From: Bacteroidota bacterium
GTDB taxonomy: Bacteria; Bacteroidota; Bacteroidia; Bacteroidales; JAAUTT01
Direction: 5' to 3'
Length of the DNA: 64,000 nucleotides
NCBI GenBank assembly: GCA_023429135.1
Contig: JAEYWD010000101.1
Span: 7,618-71,617 of the forward strand
Shown here: positions 53,015 through 61,285 of the stretch, one piece after another
Layout of the letters: each line of letters begins with the position of its first letter
Position numbering within the stretch: position 1 is the stretch's first letter
Position numbers and translations under genes: made by a program
The notes under the pieces: model-generated
Seen by the model: only the letters and a program-made list of their open reading frames with translations
Told to the model about the DNA's origin: nothing
Databases searched by the model: none

Positions 53015-53866
53015 TTAAACCGTGTCCATAAAGGACTTTTCGGTGTGATTAAAGATGATTAATCCTATAAGGAATATAATGATTGAAAAAATACAACTAT
53101 ACATTAATCCTTTTGCATCAAGTGTTCCAATACTTGTAAAGCTGTATTTAAAACCTTCAACAATAGGACTGACCGGATTTGCCAGAATAATTTTCTGGTA
53201 TTTAGCTGGAATTTGTGAAATTGAGTAAATAATAGGTGTGGCGTACATCCATAGCTGAACCCCGAATGAAACCAAAAAAGTAAAATCGCGGTATTTGGTA
53301 GTGAAAGCCGAAATGCAAAGTGCAAATCCTAAGGCCAGCAAAGATAAAATAAGGAGAAAAACGGGCAACAGAAACAAAGTATAATTAGGTGCTAATGAAT
53401 CTGTGGTAAAAAGGTAATAAAAATATACGCCCAGAAACAATATCATTTGAATACCAAATTTTACCAGATTGGAGGCAACAACGGAAAGAGGTGTTATAAT
53501 TCTTGGAAAATATACTTTCCCAAATATATATGAATTATTGGAAAAAGTGTTCGAATTTAAACGAAGGCAATCGGCAAAAAAAGTCCAGATAGTTATTCCA
53601 GCCAAATAAAATACAATTGGTGGTATTCCGCCAGTCGGTATCCCAGCAATGTTTCCAAAAACCAGTACAAACATTATGGTTGTAAGCAATGGTTGAATAA
53701 CGAACCATAAAGGTCCTAAAATTGTTTGTTTATAGGTAACTGTAATATCCCGTTTAAAAAAAATAATTAATAAGTCGCGGTAATGCCATATTTCTTTAAG
53801 CTTAAGATCCAACAAACTCCTTTTGGGAGTGATTACCGACGTTTCCAAATTTACCATATGTGACAA
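53015..53866 (-). CDS. wzm: polysaccharide ABC transporter permease (Wzm-like)
   Basis: 283 residues with six hydrophobic helices of the ABC-2 permease type. RDLLIIFFKRDITVTYKQTI and LGPLWFVIQPLLTTIMFVLV are hallmarks of Wzm/TagG/KpsM-like exporters, and the C-terminal NPVSPIVEGFKY matches as well. It forms the membrane channel for the Wzt-like ATPase encoded next. A 187-base gap separates it from wzc upstream. Confidence 0.93.
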   Translation of the reverse strand: MSHMVNLETSVITPKRSLLDLKLKEIWHYRDLLIIFFKRDITVTYKQTILGPLWFVIQPLLTTIMFVLVFGNIAGIPTGGIPPIVFYLAGITIWTFFADCLRLNSNTFSNNSYIFGKVYFPRIITPLSVVASNLVKFGIQMILFLGVYFYYLFTTDSLAPNYTLFLLPVFLLILSLLALGFALCISAFTTKYRDFTFLVSFGVQLWMYATPIIYSISQIPAKYQKIILANPVSPIVEGFKYSFTSIGTLDAKGLMYSCIFSIIIFLIGLIIFNHTEKSFMDTV

Positions 53867-53959
53867 ATTATTGAGAACATAAAATATTAATACAATTTTA
53901 AAAGCTTCGCTACTGTCAGTTACATAAGCAACTAAGCAAAATACCGACCTACTATGCCC

Positions 53960-53981
53960 TTTTTCTGAAACATCAGAAAAA
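53960..53981. repeat. short hairpin between wzc and wzm
   Basis: Perfect 9-bp arms TTTTTCTGA and TCAGAAAAA with loop AACA in the 187-base gap between wzc and the ABC permease. It could modulate read-through from the export genes into the downstream genes; no U-run follows on the minus strand, so termination is uncertain. Confidence 0.45.
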
Positions 53982-54053
53982 ATTGTCCAAGGCTTATAAT
54001 CAGTCTATAATTGGAAAAAATGCCTGGGCTGGCTAAAGATTATAAGCAATTAA

Positions 54054-56411
54054 TCAACCCTTTCGTGATTTATTGTAACCATACCCATAGCCGTATTGGT
54101 CGCTAAGTACACGGTTATCGTTTAAAACTATGCAGAAATTTTCAATGTTTTTTTGCTTCAAATCTTTAACAACATGAGAAAAAACCGATTTCAATGTATA
54201 GTTATATCTAACAACCAAAACTTTAACATCTGCAAAACCTAGTAAAAGGTAGGCATCTGTAACCTGAGCAAGAGGAGGGGTATCTATGATAACATAATCA
54301 TAAGTATTCTTCAATTGAATTACAAGATCCTCGGTCCTTTCCAATCCTATTAATTCAACAGGATTAGGTGGGATTGGGCCAGAAGGAATATAATCCAACT
54401 TTTCATGGGGCGATTTAATTATGACATCATCAAGTGATGCTTTGTTGATAAGATAAGAACTCATTCCAACTAGGTCTTCACCATTTACTCCGAAAAGGTT
54501 TGACTTTTTTCGTAAATCAAAATTCAATAAAATGGTTCTTCTCCCAAGTTGAGCATAACACATGGCTATATTCAGGGCATTGAAACTTTTACCCTCTCCT
54601 TCAATAGAAGATGTGACCATAATTACCTTTTTGTGGCTCCCTCTTACATAATATTCCATGTTGGTTCTAAGAGCTCTGTACGATTCAGAGATGCTACTTG
54701 CAGGGAACTCAAATACAACATTTATAGTCTTTTTATGATTATGAAGTATTTTCCCCAGAACAGGAATGTTTGTTATGCGCTCAACAGTATCCTGCGATTC
54801 AATTTTATTATTAACAAAACTTTTGGCCTGCAACACTACGAATGGCATAAAGAGTCCAATTAAAAAAGCAATCATGTAGTTTTTTTTCGTATCAGGCGAA
54901 ATCATTATAAAGGACTCTAAACTTGCAGGTTCAAGTATTTCGTTATCAGGTAAATTTGATGCTTTGGTGATATTTGCTTCGGCTCTTTTTTCCAATAGAT
55001 AATTGAAGATAGCATCGTTCAACTTGAAATTTCTTTCCATACCAACTAACTGACGTTCGGTACTTGGTATTCTGCTTATTTCAGATTCAATTTTGCTGAT
55101 TCTTTTATGCAATTCATCAATTTCAATTTCTAATGTATTTTGTATGTTGGAGAGGTTTTCTGTTATTAAATCTTTTAAATTATTAATTTGACTATTCAAT
55201 TTTTTAACCATAGGATTTTTATCCTGCTTGTTTTCAATAAATGTCGCCCGCTGTGCCTGTGCGGCTATAAGTTCTCCTACTTGCTTATTTAATTCATCAT
55301 CGCCTATTCCTAATGATGCAGGTATGGTAAGATTATTTAATTTATCAGCCGAAAGATTACTGTTTAAATTATCCACATATCTCTTCCTCATTACTAATTC
55401 AGCCATTTTGTTCTGGAGTGTAATATATTGCTCGGAAATGCCGGAGGCTTTACTGTTTAAATCAATAATCTGATTGGATGACCGGAATCGTTGTAGTTTT
55501 TGTTCAGCTTGGTTTAACGAATCGGAAATTTCTCCAAGTTGACGATTGATATAGTCAATTGTCATAGAAGCCAGATAATTTTTCTTTTCGAGATTTTGGG
55601 TAGAATAAACGTTCATGATCCCATTTAATACATCTACACCTTTAGCTGGAGATTCGGTATTAATATATAATTTAATAAGTGAAGCCTCTTCATTTGCAAT
55701 ATCAAAGGTTAAATTCCATTTAAGCGAACTTACAATAGAAGAAACTGTTTTAAAGGAAAAGTAATACACATCGCCTTTATTTATCCAATCGTATTTTTGA
55801 CTATCAACCGAAATAATACAGCTTAACTCAGGAGTTTCAACCAACTCATTGATTTTTCCTTTCTTACTGAACTGCCAGTTACTTTTCTTGTCGATAATCG
55901 CATTTTTTTCAAAATTCCAGAAGGTAACATAATCCGCTTCAGCATTTAAAAAAAACTCGCCATTTCCGAGAAATGTAATCTGAATATATGTATTTAAAGG
56001 TTGGATGTGATTATTCTGATATTTTATCTGAAAAGGGCAACGGGCATAAAGATCAATATACTGGAAATTCTTTTTTTGGTAATAGTTAACAGTTAAATCT
56101 AAATTTTTAACTGTTTGCTCGAGTACCTTCGATGATTTCATAATTTCCAGCTCATTCTGAAGGTTATTACTTTTCCCTATTAAACTAGAATTCAGGTAAT
56201 CGCTACCCATATTCAATTTCCCTTTATCATCTTTAATTAAAATGGAGGAGGAAACCTGGTATGTCGGTTTGGTATATTGATTAAGAAAATAAGCAACGCC
56301 TAAAGCAAAAATAACTGAAATGATATACCAGTAATAATTCCGTTTTATTTGCTCGACAATTTTTTGAATTTCATTGTCTTCCAGAATATTTACTTGAGGA
56401 AGCTGAGACAT
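54054..56411 (-). CDS. wzc: Wzc-like polysaccharide copolymerase and tyrosine autokinase
   Basis: About 785 residues from ATG 56411. A Wzz domain with two membrane helices (around 28-46 and near residue 505) encloses a long periplasmic coiled-coil part. The cytosolic kinase domain has Walker A VTSSIEGEGKSFNALNIAM, the A' block TILLNFDLRKKSN and Walker B YDYVIIDTPP. The tail DQYGYGYGYNKSRKG is the tyrosine cluster that is autophosphorylated to control chain length. The longer frame to 56495 is rejected because it would overlap the export-lipoprotein gene; with ATG 56411 the gap is five bases. Confidence 0.93.
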   Translation of the reverse strand: MSQLPQVNILEDNEIQKIVEQIKRNYYWYIISVIFALGVAYFLNQYTKPTYQVSSSILIKDDKGKLNMGSDYLNSSLIGKSNNLQNELEIMKSSKVLEQTVKNLDLTVNYYQKKNFQYIDLYARCPFQIKYQNNHIQPLNTYIQITFLGNGEFFLNAEADYVTFWNFEKNAIIDKKSNWQFSKKGKINELVETPELSCIISVDSQKYDWINKGDVYYFSFKTVSSIVSSLKWNLTFDIANEEASLIKLYINTESPAKGVDVLNGIMNVYSTQNLEKKNYLASMTIDYINRQLGEISDSLNQAEQKLQRFRSSNQIIDLNSKASGISEQYITLQNKMAELVMRKRYVDNLNSNLSADKLNNLTIPASLGIGDDELNKQVGELIAAQAQRATFIENKQDKNPMVKKLNSQINNLKDLITENLSNIQNTLEIEIDELHKRISKIESEISRIPSTERQLVGMERNFKLNDAIFNYLLEKRAEANITKASNLPDNEILEPASLESFIMISPDTKKNYMIAFLIGLFMPFVVLQAKSFVNNKIESQDTVERITNIPVLGKILHNHKKTINVVFEFPASSISESYRALRTNMEYYVRGSHKKVIMVTSSIEGEGKSFNALNIAMCYAQLGRRTILLNFDLRKKSNLFGVNGEDLVGMSSYLINKASLDDVIIKSPHEKLDYIPSGPIPPNPVELIGLERTEDLVIQLKNTYDYVIIDTPPLAQVTDAYLLLGFADVKVLVVRYNYTLKSVFSHVVKDLKQKNIENFCIVLNDNRVLSDQYGYGYGYNKSRKG

Positions 56412-56416
56412 AGATT

Positions 56417-57166
56417 CTAATTTAAATTGTATAAAACTAAAACAAAATTGATTACCGACAATATTCCTGTAATATTGGAAGCACGTCGGGTCCATATCTT
56501 TGCATTTAAGGGCTTTACATAAATAATATCGTTAGGTTCGACGTAATAATACTCTGAAATCAAAATCTCGGTTTTTTCCAGATTTAGGATTTTCTTAATC
56601 GTTCTCCCGTCAGCATGTCGAAGTAAAACTACTTCTTTCCTGTTCCCAAATTCAGCAATATCGCCTGCTAAACTCAATGCATCAAATATTGATAGTTTTT
56701 CCTGAGTGTATGTATAATGACCGGCCGATTTAACCTCGCCTATAACAGTAATAAAACGATTAGCTAATCTAATATTTATGATAGGCTGATTAAAAATGCC
56801 GGTTAACAATTCTCCGAGCATTTCCTTTACCTGGGGAATGGTCTTATCTTTCACAAGTAATTTACCCACCAAAGGCAATTCGATTTTTCCTTCCTTATCT
56901 ATAGAATATGATTGCACGGCAGAGCCAAAAGGATTTGATGCATTTTCTCCATCCTGATTTGATATTTGAATGAAAATTTCATCTTTAGGTTTTAAGAGAT
57001 ATTCTTCAAAAGTGTTATTCTCATACACTCGGTCAAAAGGTCGCTTGCCTCCTAAGTATTCAGTTTTTCGTTGTGTGACACAAGAGCTTAAAATAAATAG
57101 TAAAGCAAATGCTGCCAAGAATATATTCTTGAAACTATTTTTCAGGATTAACAGAGTTAGGTTCAT
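56417..57166 (-). CDS. wza: polysaccharide export lipoprotein (Wza/BexD-like)
   Basis: 249 residues. Signal peptide with lipobox ILSSC (Cys29), then a Poly_export domain (LLKPKDEIFIQISNQDG to VKEMLGELL) and an SLBB-type domain (ITVIGEVKSAGHYTYTQEK to RKEVVLLRHADG). The C-terminal hydrophobic helix (NITGILSVINFVLVLYNL) would span the outer membrane, as in Wza. It is the first gene of the EPS operon, with a nearly 400-base leader region upstream. Confidence 0.92.
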   Translation of the reverse strand: MNLTLLILKNSFKNIFLAAFALLFILSSCVTQRKTEYLGGKRPFDRVYENNTFEEYLLKPKDEIFIQISNQDGENASNPFGSAVQSYSIDKEGKIELPLVGKLLVKDKTIPQVKEMLGELLTGIFNQPIINIRLANRFITVIGEVKSAGHYTYTQEKLSIFDALSLAGDIAEFGNRKEVVLLRHADGRTIKKILNLEKTEILISEYYYVEPNDIIYVKPLNAKIWTRRASNITGILSVINFVLVLYNLN

Positions 57167-57297
57167 ATACCTTTAACAAAAAATGGTTTTGTAAATTATC
57201 GGCTAAATTATCTTTTTTGATCGTTCATTCTTATTTTCAGTCGACGCTATTTGATAAAGTAACTCTTTTTTGAGACAAGAATTCAAAAAGGAAGAAT

Positions 57298-57322
57298 AAA
57301 GAGTTAGTAAAATCAACTCTTT
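57298..57322. repeat. inverted repeat in the EPS leader region
   Basis: Arms AAAGAGTT (57298-57305) and AACTCTTT (57315-57322) with a 9-base spacer; a further AACTCTTT occurs at 57261. The paired half-sites about 130-150 bases before wza look like a possible operator or leader hairpin. Confidence 0.5.
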
Positions 57323-57381
57323 CAGCTAAATCTGAGCTCCATATCAATCCTTCCGCAGGTTAACCTTTTAATGGAGAGTAA

Positions 57382-57389
57382 TATCTTTG
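57382..57389 (+). promoter_or_regulatory. candidate -7 element for the GT32 gene
   Basis: TATCTTTG matches TAnnTTTG exactly, about 170 bases before the GT32 start. No clear TTTG -33 box precedes it, so support is limited to the -7 box. Confidence 0.35.
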
Positions 57390-57557
57390 TTTCATAGTTA
57401 CTCTTAACCTCATTGATAATATTCTTAATTTGTACACATATTACTCAAAAAGATTCAAACATTCTAAGCTTAGGTAACATTAGAGTCGATTATAACGAAG
57501 ATATTGCTGATTCTTTCAATTATCAGAATTTGCAATTATCTTAGCTTCCAAATAAGA

Positions 57558-58343
57558 ATGCAGATGATTCCGAAAAAAATTCATTATTGCTGGCTTAGTG
57601 GGGAAGAGGTGCCTCTTCAACTGCAAGAATGCATGAATTCATGGAGAAAGGTAATGCCCGACTATGAAATTATCTGTTGGGACAAAAATAAATTTGAAAT
57701 AGAATCTGTCCCTTTTGTTGCTGAGGCATTCAAAGTAAAAAAGTGGGCTTTTGCATCTGATTACTTGCGACTACACGCGCTGTACACCGAAGGGGGCATT
57801 TATCTAGACTCGGATGTTATTATACAAAAAAGTTTAAATGCCTTTCTGGATTACGACTTTTTCACAGCAGTAGAATATCATAAAGAGATTGTTACAAAAG
57901 AGAATTCATTAAGCAGAATTGATGACGATGGTAGCATAAAGGACTTTTTCAAAAAATCCGGGGTTCCAGGAATTGGATTACAGGCAGCCATAATCGGATC
58001 TGTCAAGAATCACCCTTTTCTAAAAACTTGTTTGGACTTTTACGAGAAAAAACATTTTATTCTGCCTGATGGTAAATTTTTCAACGAAATTATTGCGCCT
58101 ACTATTTTAGCAAATATTGCTGAAAATTTTGGTTTTAAATATAAGGATGTCCGTCAGGAACTTGGACATAAAATGATTATCTTACCCTCGGATGTATTTG
58201 CAGGTGACATCAGTTGTGTTACCGATAATTCCTATGCAATTCATTTATGTAACGGCAGTTGGAGGACAAAACCCACAAAAAAACAGATCATACAAAATAA
58301 ATGCATAAAACTGCTTAAATCTCTCATTAGACTTCTAAAATAG
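57558..58343 (+). CDS. GT32-type glycosyltransferase with DXD motif
   Basis: About 262 residues from ATG 57558 (a TTG at 57504 would add an unlikely extension; ATG 57564 is also possible). IPKKIHYCWLSGEEVPLQLQ and the block KKWAFASDYLRLHALYTEGG followed by IYLDSDVIIQKSL are the Gly_transf_sug/OCH1-like signature with DSD as metal-binding DXD. It is transcribed away from the EPS operon but adjacent to it, and probably contributes a side-chain sugar to the same glycan. Confidence 0.88.
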   Translation: MQMIPKKIHYCWLSGEEVPLQLQECMNSWRKVMPDYEIICWDKNKFEIESVPFVAEAFKVKKWAFASDYLRLHALYTEGGIYLDSDVIIQKSLNAFLDYDFFTAVEYHKEIVTKENSLSRIDDDGSIKDFFKKSGVPGIGLQAAIIGSVKNHPFLKTCLDFYEKKHFILPDGKFFNEIIAPTILANIAENFGFKYKDVRQELGHKMIILPSDVFAGDISCVTDNSYAIHLCNGSWRTKPTKKQIIQNKCIKLLKSLIRLLK

Positions 58344-58376
58344 TTTTTACTTTTACGGTACATCAAATTTATAATT

Positions 58377-59207
58377 ATGCCATTTGCTTATATCCGCTGG
58401 AATGTTGATCCTGAAATTTTTAACCTTGGTTTTTGGGGACTACGTTATTATTCTTTGTTATTTGTCACAGGGATAGTTCTTGGGTATATTTTCATGAAAA
58501 AGATCTTTACCAAAGAAGGTTTAAGCCAGGATTTACTGGATAAGCTGGCTATTTACGTGTTTTTTGGAACAGTCTTAGGAGCCCGCCTGGGCCACTGTAT
58601 TTTTTATGAGTGGGATTACTATAAAGATCATATTGCCGAAATGATACTTCCCTGGAGAGGAACTCCCGGTAAAGATTTCGAATTTGTGGGTTACCAGGGA
58701 CTGGCCAGTCATGGCGGAGCAATTGGTATTGTGATAGCTCTTTTTATCTTCTCAAAACGTAATAAGTTTTCGCTAATACGAACCCTGGATTATATGGGAA
58801 TTGTTGTCCCCCTTGCCGGAGCTTGTATCCGTTTAGGCAACCTCTTCAATTCCGAAATTTACGGTGTTGAAACTTCACTCCCCTGGGGCTTTATCTTTGA
58901 ACTTCGTCATGAAACCATGCCTAAACATCCTACCCAGCTTTACGAAGTTTTTTCGTATCTGGCAATATTTTTCTTTTTATATTGGCTTTATAACAAAAAA
59001 GGAAATTTACTTCCGAGGGGTTACATATTCGGATGGTTTCTCATTTTTCTATTTTCGGCAAGATTCTTTATCGAATTTATCAAAGAAGTTCAGGTTGATT
59101 TTGAAAGCTCCATGGCTTTAAATATGGGACAGTGGTTAAGCATTCCATTTATACTGGCAGGTATTGCACTTGTAATCTGGTCGAAAAAGATGCCTCAAAA
59201 AGCCTGA
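58377..59207 (+). CDS. lgt: prolipoprotein diacylglyceryl transferase
   Basis: 276 residues with about seven membrane helices. It moves diacylglyceryl from phosphatidylglycerol to the lipobox cysteine of prolipoproteins, the first step in maturing the many lipoproteins of this genome. GTVLGARLGHCIFYEWDYY, SHGGAIGI (His in the HGG loop) and AGACIRLGNLFNSEIYG, the Lgt signature with the essential Arg and Asn, are all present. Length is normal. It lies 33 bases after the GT32 gene; its stop overlaps a bidirectional hairpin. Confidence 0.95.
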   Translation: MPFAYIRWNVDPEIFNLGFWGLRYYSLLFVTGIVLGYIFMKKIFTKEGLSQDLLDKLAIYVFFGTVLGARLGHCIFYEWDYYKDHIAEMILPWRGTPGKDFEFVGYQGLASHGGAIGIVIALFIFSKRNKFSLIRTLDYMGIVVPLAGACIRLGNLFNSEIYGVETSLPWGFIFELRHETMPKHPTQLYEVFSYLAIFFFLYWLYNKKGNLLPRGYIFGWFLIFLFSARFFIEFIKEVQVDFESSMALNMGQWLSIPFILAGIALVIWSKKMPQKA

Positions 59208-59220
59208 TTATTTATCAGGC
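59202..59220. terminator. bidirectional terminator spanning two stop codons
   Basis: Arms GCCTGAT (59202-59208) and ATCAGGC (59214-59220) with a 5-base loop, preceded by AAAA and followed by CGCTTTT. It contains the lgt stop (59205-59207) and lies over the stop of the convergent 79-aa gene (59208). Confidence 0.7.
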
Positions 59221-59447
59221 GCTTTTACTTTGACAGATTTTTGCCATACAATCATATTCCGCGCATGAGCACGGAGCTCCTCGGCCATCTCAATGTCTCC
59301 GTCTTCCTCCAGAAGTTTGGCATAAAAGCGCAATGTTGATGGAGCATATTTATCCTGTGCCCTTAAAAGAAATACAGGTTCGTCCTCGGGAATTTTCTTT
59401 GCCTTATCAACAATCCGTTTGTTGTAATCGTCGCGGGTAAATTTCAT
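59208..59447 (-). CDS. conserved small hypothetical protein
   Basis: 79 residues, hydrophilic and mostly helical, with no signal peptide. The segment EPVFLLRAQDKYAPSTLRFY and the following helix EEDGDIEMAEELRAHARNM look like a compact helical protein; I recall similar short Bacteroidota proteins but no assigned function. Its stop abuts the lgt stop in the opposite direction and both share a hairpin. Composition is ordinary coding, so I take it as real. Confidence 0.7.
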   Translation of the reverse strand: MKFTRDDYNKRIVDKAKKIPEDEPVFLLRAQDKYAPSTLRFYAKLLEEDGDIEMAEELRAHARNMIVWQKSVKVKAPDK

Positions 59448-59709
59448 CTGTTTGTAAACTAATTTAAAGGTCAGATGGAGTCCCGAAAGCTATCGGGGTC
59501 ATGGCAATAATCATTGGGTATTCCCGAATTCCTGTCATGGATTGTCCATTGTTTAAATTTTCGTCGTTAATTGAATGACAATATAATCAAAACGTTTAAA
59601 CCATAAAAATTCCACACCTCAGTTGTAAACATAAATCGCATTATCCATATTCATGAATTTATATCAAAATCTTGTATCTTGCAGCCTACACAAAATTTAA
59701 GCAATAATA

Positions 59710-60828
59710 ATGTTATTCAGCGAAATAGTTGGCCAGCGTGAGGTAAAAAAGCGATTAATCCAATCGGTACTCGAAGACAGGATTAGTCATGCCCAATTAT
59801 TTTTAGGACCAGAAGGATCAGGTAACCTTGCTTTGGCTGTGGCTTATGCACAATATATTAACTGTACTAACCGAACACAGGAGGATTCGTGCGGAACTTG
59901 TCCTTCATGTGTTAAGTTTAACAAGCTTGTTCACCCCGATCTTCACTTTGCTTTTCCTGTTGCTTCATCTTCCAAAGATCCGGTGAGCGATGATTATATA
60001 AAGGAGTGGCGCGAAATATTCCTCTCGAACCCATATTTCAATCCTAATCAGTGGTATTCTGCTATAGGGCTGGAAAACAAGCAGGGTTTAATCAGTAAAA
60101 ACGAAAGTCATGAGATTCTTCGCAAGCTCAACATGAAGAGTTTTGAAGCTGATTATAAGGTGCTTATTATGTGGATGCCTGAGAAGATGAACATAACGGC
60201 TGCCAATAAACTCCTGAAAATTATTGAGGAACCGCCTGCAAAAACATTGTTTATCCTGGTCCCCGAGAACAGCGGTATGATGCTGACTACAATTCTTTCG
60301 CGCACACAACTTGTCAAGATTTCAAAAATCGAGGATAAATACTTAGAAGATTATATTATATCAAAGTACGATTACTCTGAACTGCAGGTAAAAGATGCGG
60401 TTAGCATTTCGGATGGTAACATGAATGTGGCTCTTCGTGTACTGCAAAGCGATGAGGAAAACATTGAAAATTTCGAGTTGTTTGCTTCGTTAATGAGAAC
60501 TTGCTATAAACGTGATGTTCTGGCCTTGCTGGACTGGTGCGATAAAGTTTGTACATTTGGCCGTGAACGACAAAAGAACTTTCTTAACTATTCCATTCGT
60601 ATGCTTCGCGAAAATTTTATGCTGAACCAGGGAGTTCCTGACCTGGCGCTGTTAACCAGTCGCGAAAACGAATTCTCGAGCAAATTCTATCCTTTTATCA
60701 ATACTCAAAATGTCCGGCCTATTTTTGATGAAATGGGCAAAGCCATGTACCATGTAGAATCAAATGGCAACGATAAAATCATTTTCAGCGATATGGCCCT
60801 GAAAATAATTAAACTGATAAGAAGCTAA
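59710..60828 (+). CDS. holB: DNA polymerase III subunit delta'-like protein
   Basis: 372 residues of the clamp-loader AAA+ family. VGQREVKKRLIQSVLEDRIS and HAQLFLGPEGSGN open the domain; the P-loop Lys is replaced by Asn39, as expected for a delta' subunit that does not hydrolyse ATP. A zinc module with Cys52, Cys61, Cys64 and Cys67 follows. NITAANKLLKIIEEPPAKTL and TILSRTQLV (sensor 1 region and SRT-like arginine finger region) match as well. It acts in loading the sliding clamp at the replication fork. Transcribed alone. Confidence 0.9.
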   Translation: MLFSEIVGQREVKKRLIQSVLEDRISHAQLFLGPEGSGNLALAVAYAQYINCTNRTQEDSCGTCPSCVKFNKLVHPDLHFAFPVASSSKDPVSDDYIKEWREIFLSNPYFNPNQWYSAIGLENKQGLISKNESHEILRKLNMKSFEADYKVLIMWMPEKMNITAANKLLKIIEEPPAKTLFILVPENSGMMLTTILSRTQLVKISKIEDKYLEDYIISKYDYSELQVKDAVSISDGNMNVALRVLQSDEENIENFELFASLMRTCYKRDVLALLDWCDKVCTFGRERQKNFLNYSIRMLRENFMLNQGVPDLALLTSRENEFSSKFYPFINTQNVRPIFDEMGKAMYHVESNGNDKIIFSDMALKIIKLIRS

Positions 60829-61007
60829 CTTCTCTCCATGAGATCACAACCATAAGGTACATTTTTGAAATGAAATATGACTTTTGTATAGGCAAAACCA
60901 CCTATTTTGAAGGGACCCCCCTCCAAAACATCAGTTAAACACTTTATTCATAAAGGTTAAGCAGAAAATAAATAAAAAATGCAATTATTAAAAAAAATAA
61001 TTGATTT

Positions 61008-61026
61008 TGGCACAATACTTGTTTGC
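61008..61026 (+). promoter_or_regulatory. candidate sigma-54-like promoter
   Basis: TGGCACAATACTTGTTTGC resembles the -24/-12 pattern: GG at 61009-61010 and, ten bases later, GT instead of the preferred GC. The -12 mismatch makes this weak. A terminator follows about 50 bases downstream. Confidence 0.25.
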
Positions 61027-61076
61027 ATTAAACGTTATAAAATAAATAGTAGCATAGTAGTAGTTTTTATAGTTAT

Positions 61077-61108
61077 AAGGCTGTCCGTTGTGAAACAGGC
61101 AGCTTTTT
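61077..61108 (+). terminator. Rho-independent terminator
   Basis: A 9-bp stem with two G-U pairs (61077-61085 with 61098-61106), a 12-base loop and a trailing T-run. It lies 250 bases past holB with no gene between, and 180 bases before the beta-helix gene. It may end holB transcription or a short RNA. Confidence 0.55.
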
Positions 61109-61285
61109 ATTTTATCTTAAACCTTATGAGATAATCCTTGTTTTTAAAGAAGTTAATCTGATAGTTCCAAAATATTTCCCAACAGGTTAAATATTGTTTA
61201 ATTTTGGAGAACGTAAAATTGAATATTCTTTGGTTATTTATCTTCACAATCTTATAATCTGTCATTGAGTTAAAAAACGATTTAA

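Larger units (their letters stand above)
57167..57557. promoter_or_regulatory. divergent regulatory region of the EPS operon
   Basis: About 390 bases between wza (minus) and the GT32 gene (plus). It must hold the promoter of the 29-kb EPS operon. It contains an inverted repeat at 57298-57322 and a -7 box at 57382. No small gene or NusG-like antiterminator (UpxY type) is encoded here. A convincing -33/-7 pair for the minus strand was not found. Confidence 0.5.

Noticed and set aside
56412..56495. N-terminal extension of wzc
   Set aside because: It would overlap the export-lipoprotein gene by 79 bases and adds an unnatural sequence; ATG 56411 gives a five-base gap and the usual Wzc start.
54054..57166. 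UpxY/UpxZ-type capsule antitermination system as in Bacteroides
   Set aside because: No NusG-like gene is present at the head of the EPS operon and no invertible promoter with inverted repeats flanking a promoter could be identified.
57504..57557. TTG-initiated extension of the GT32 gene
   Set aside because: The family begins at IPKKIHYCW; ATG 57558 is directly before it.
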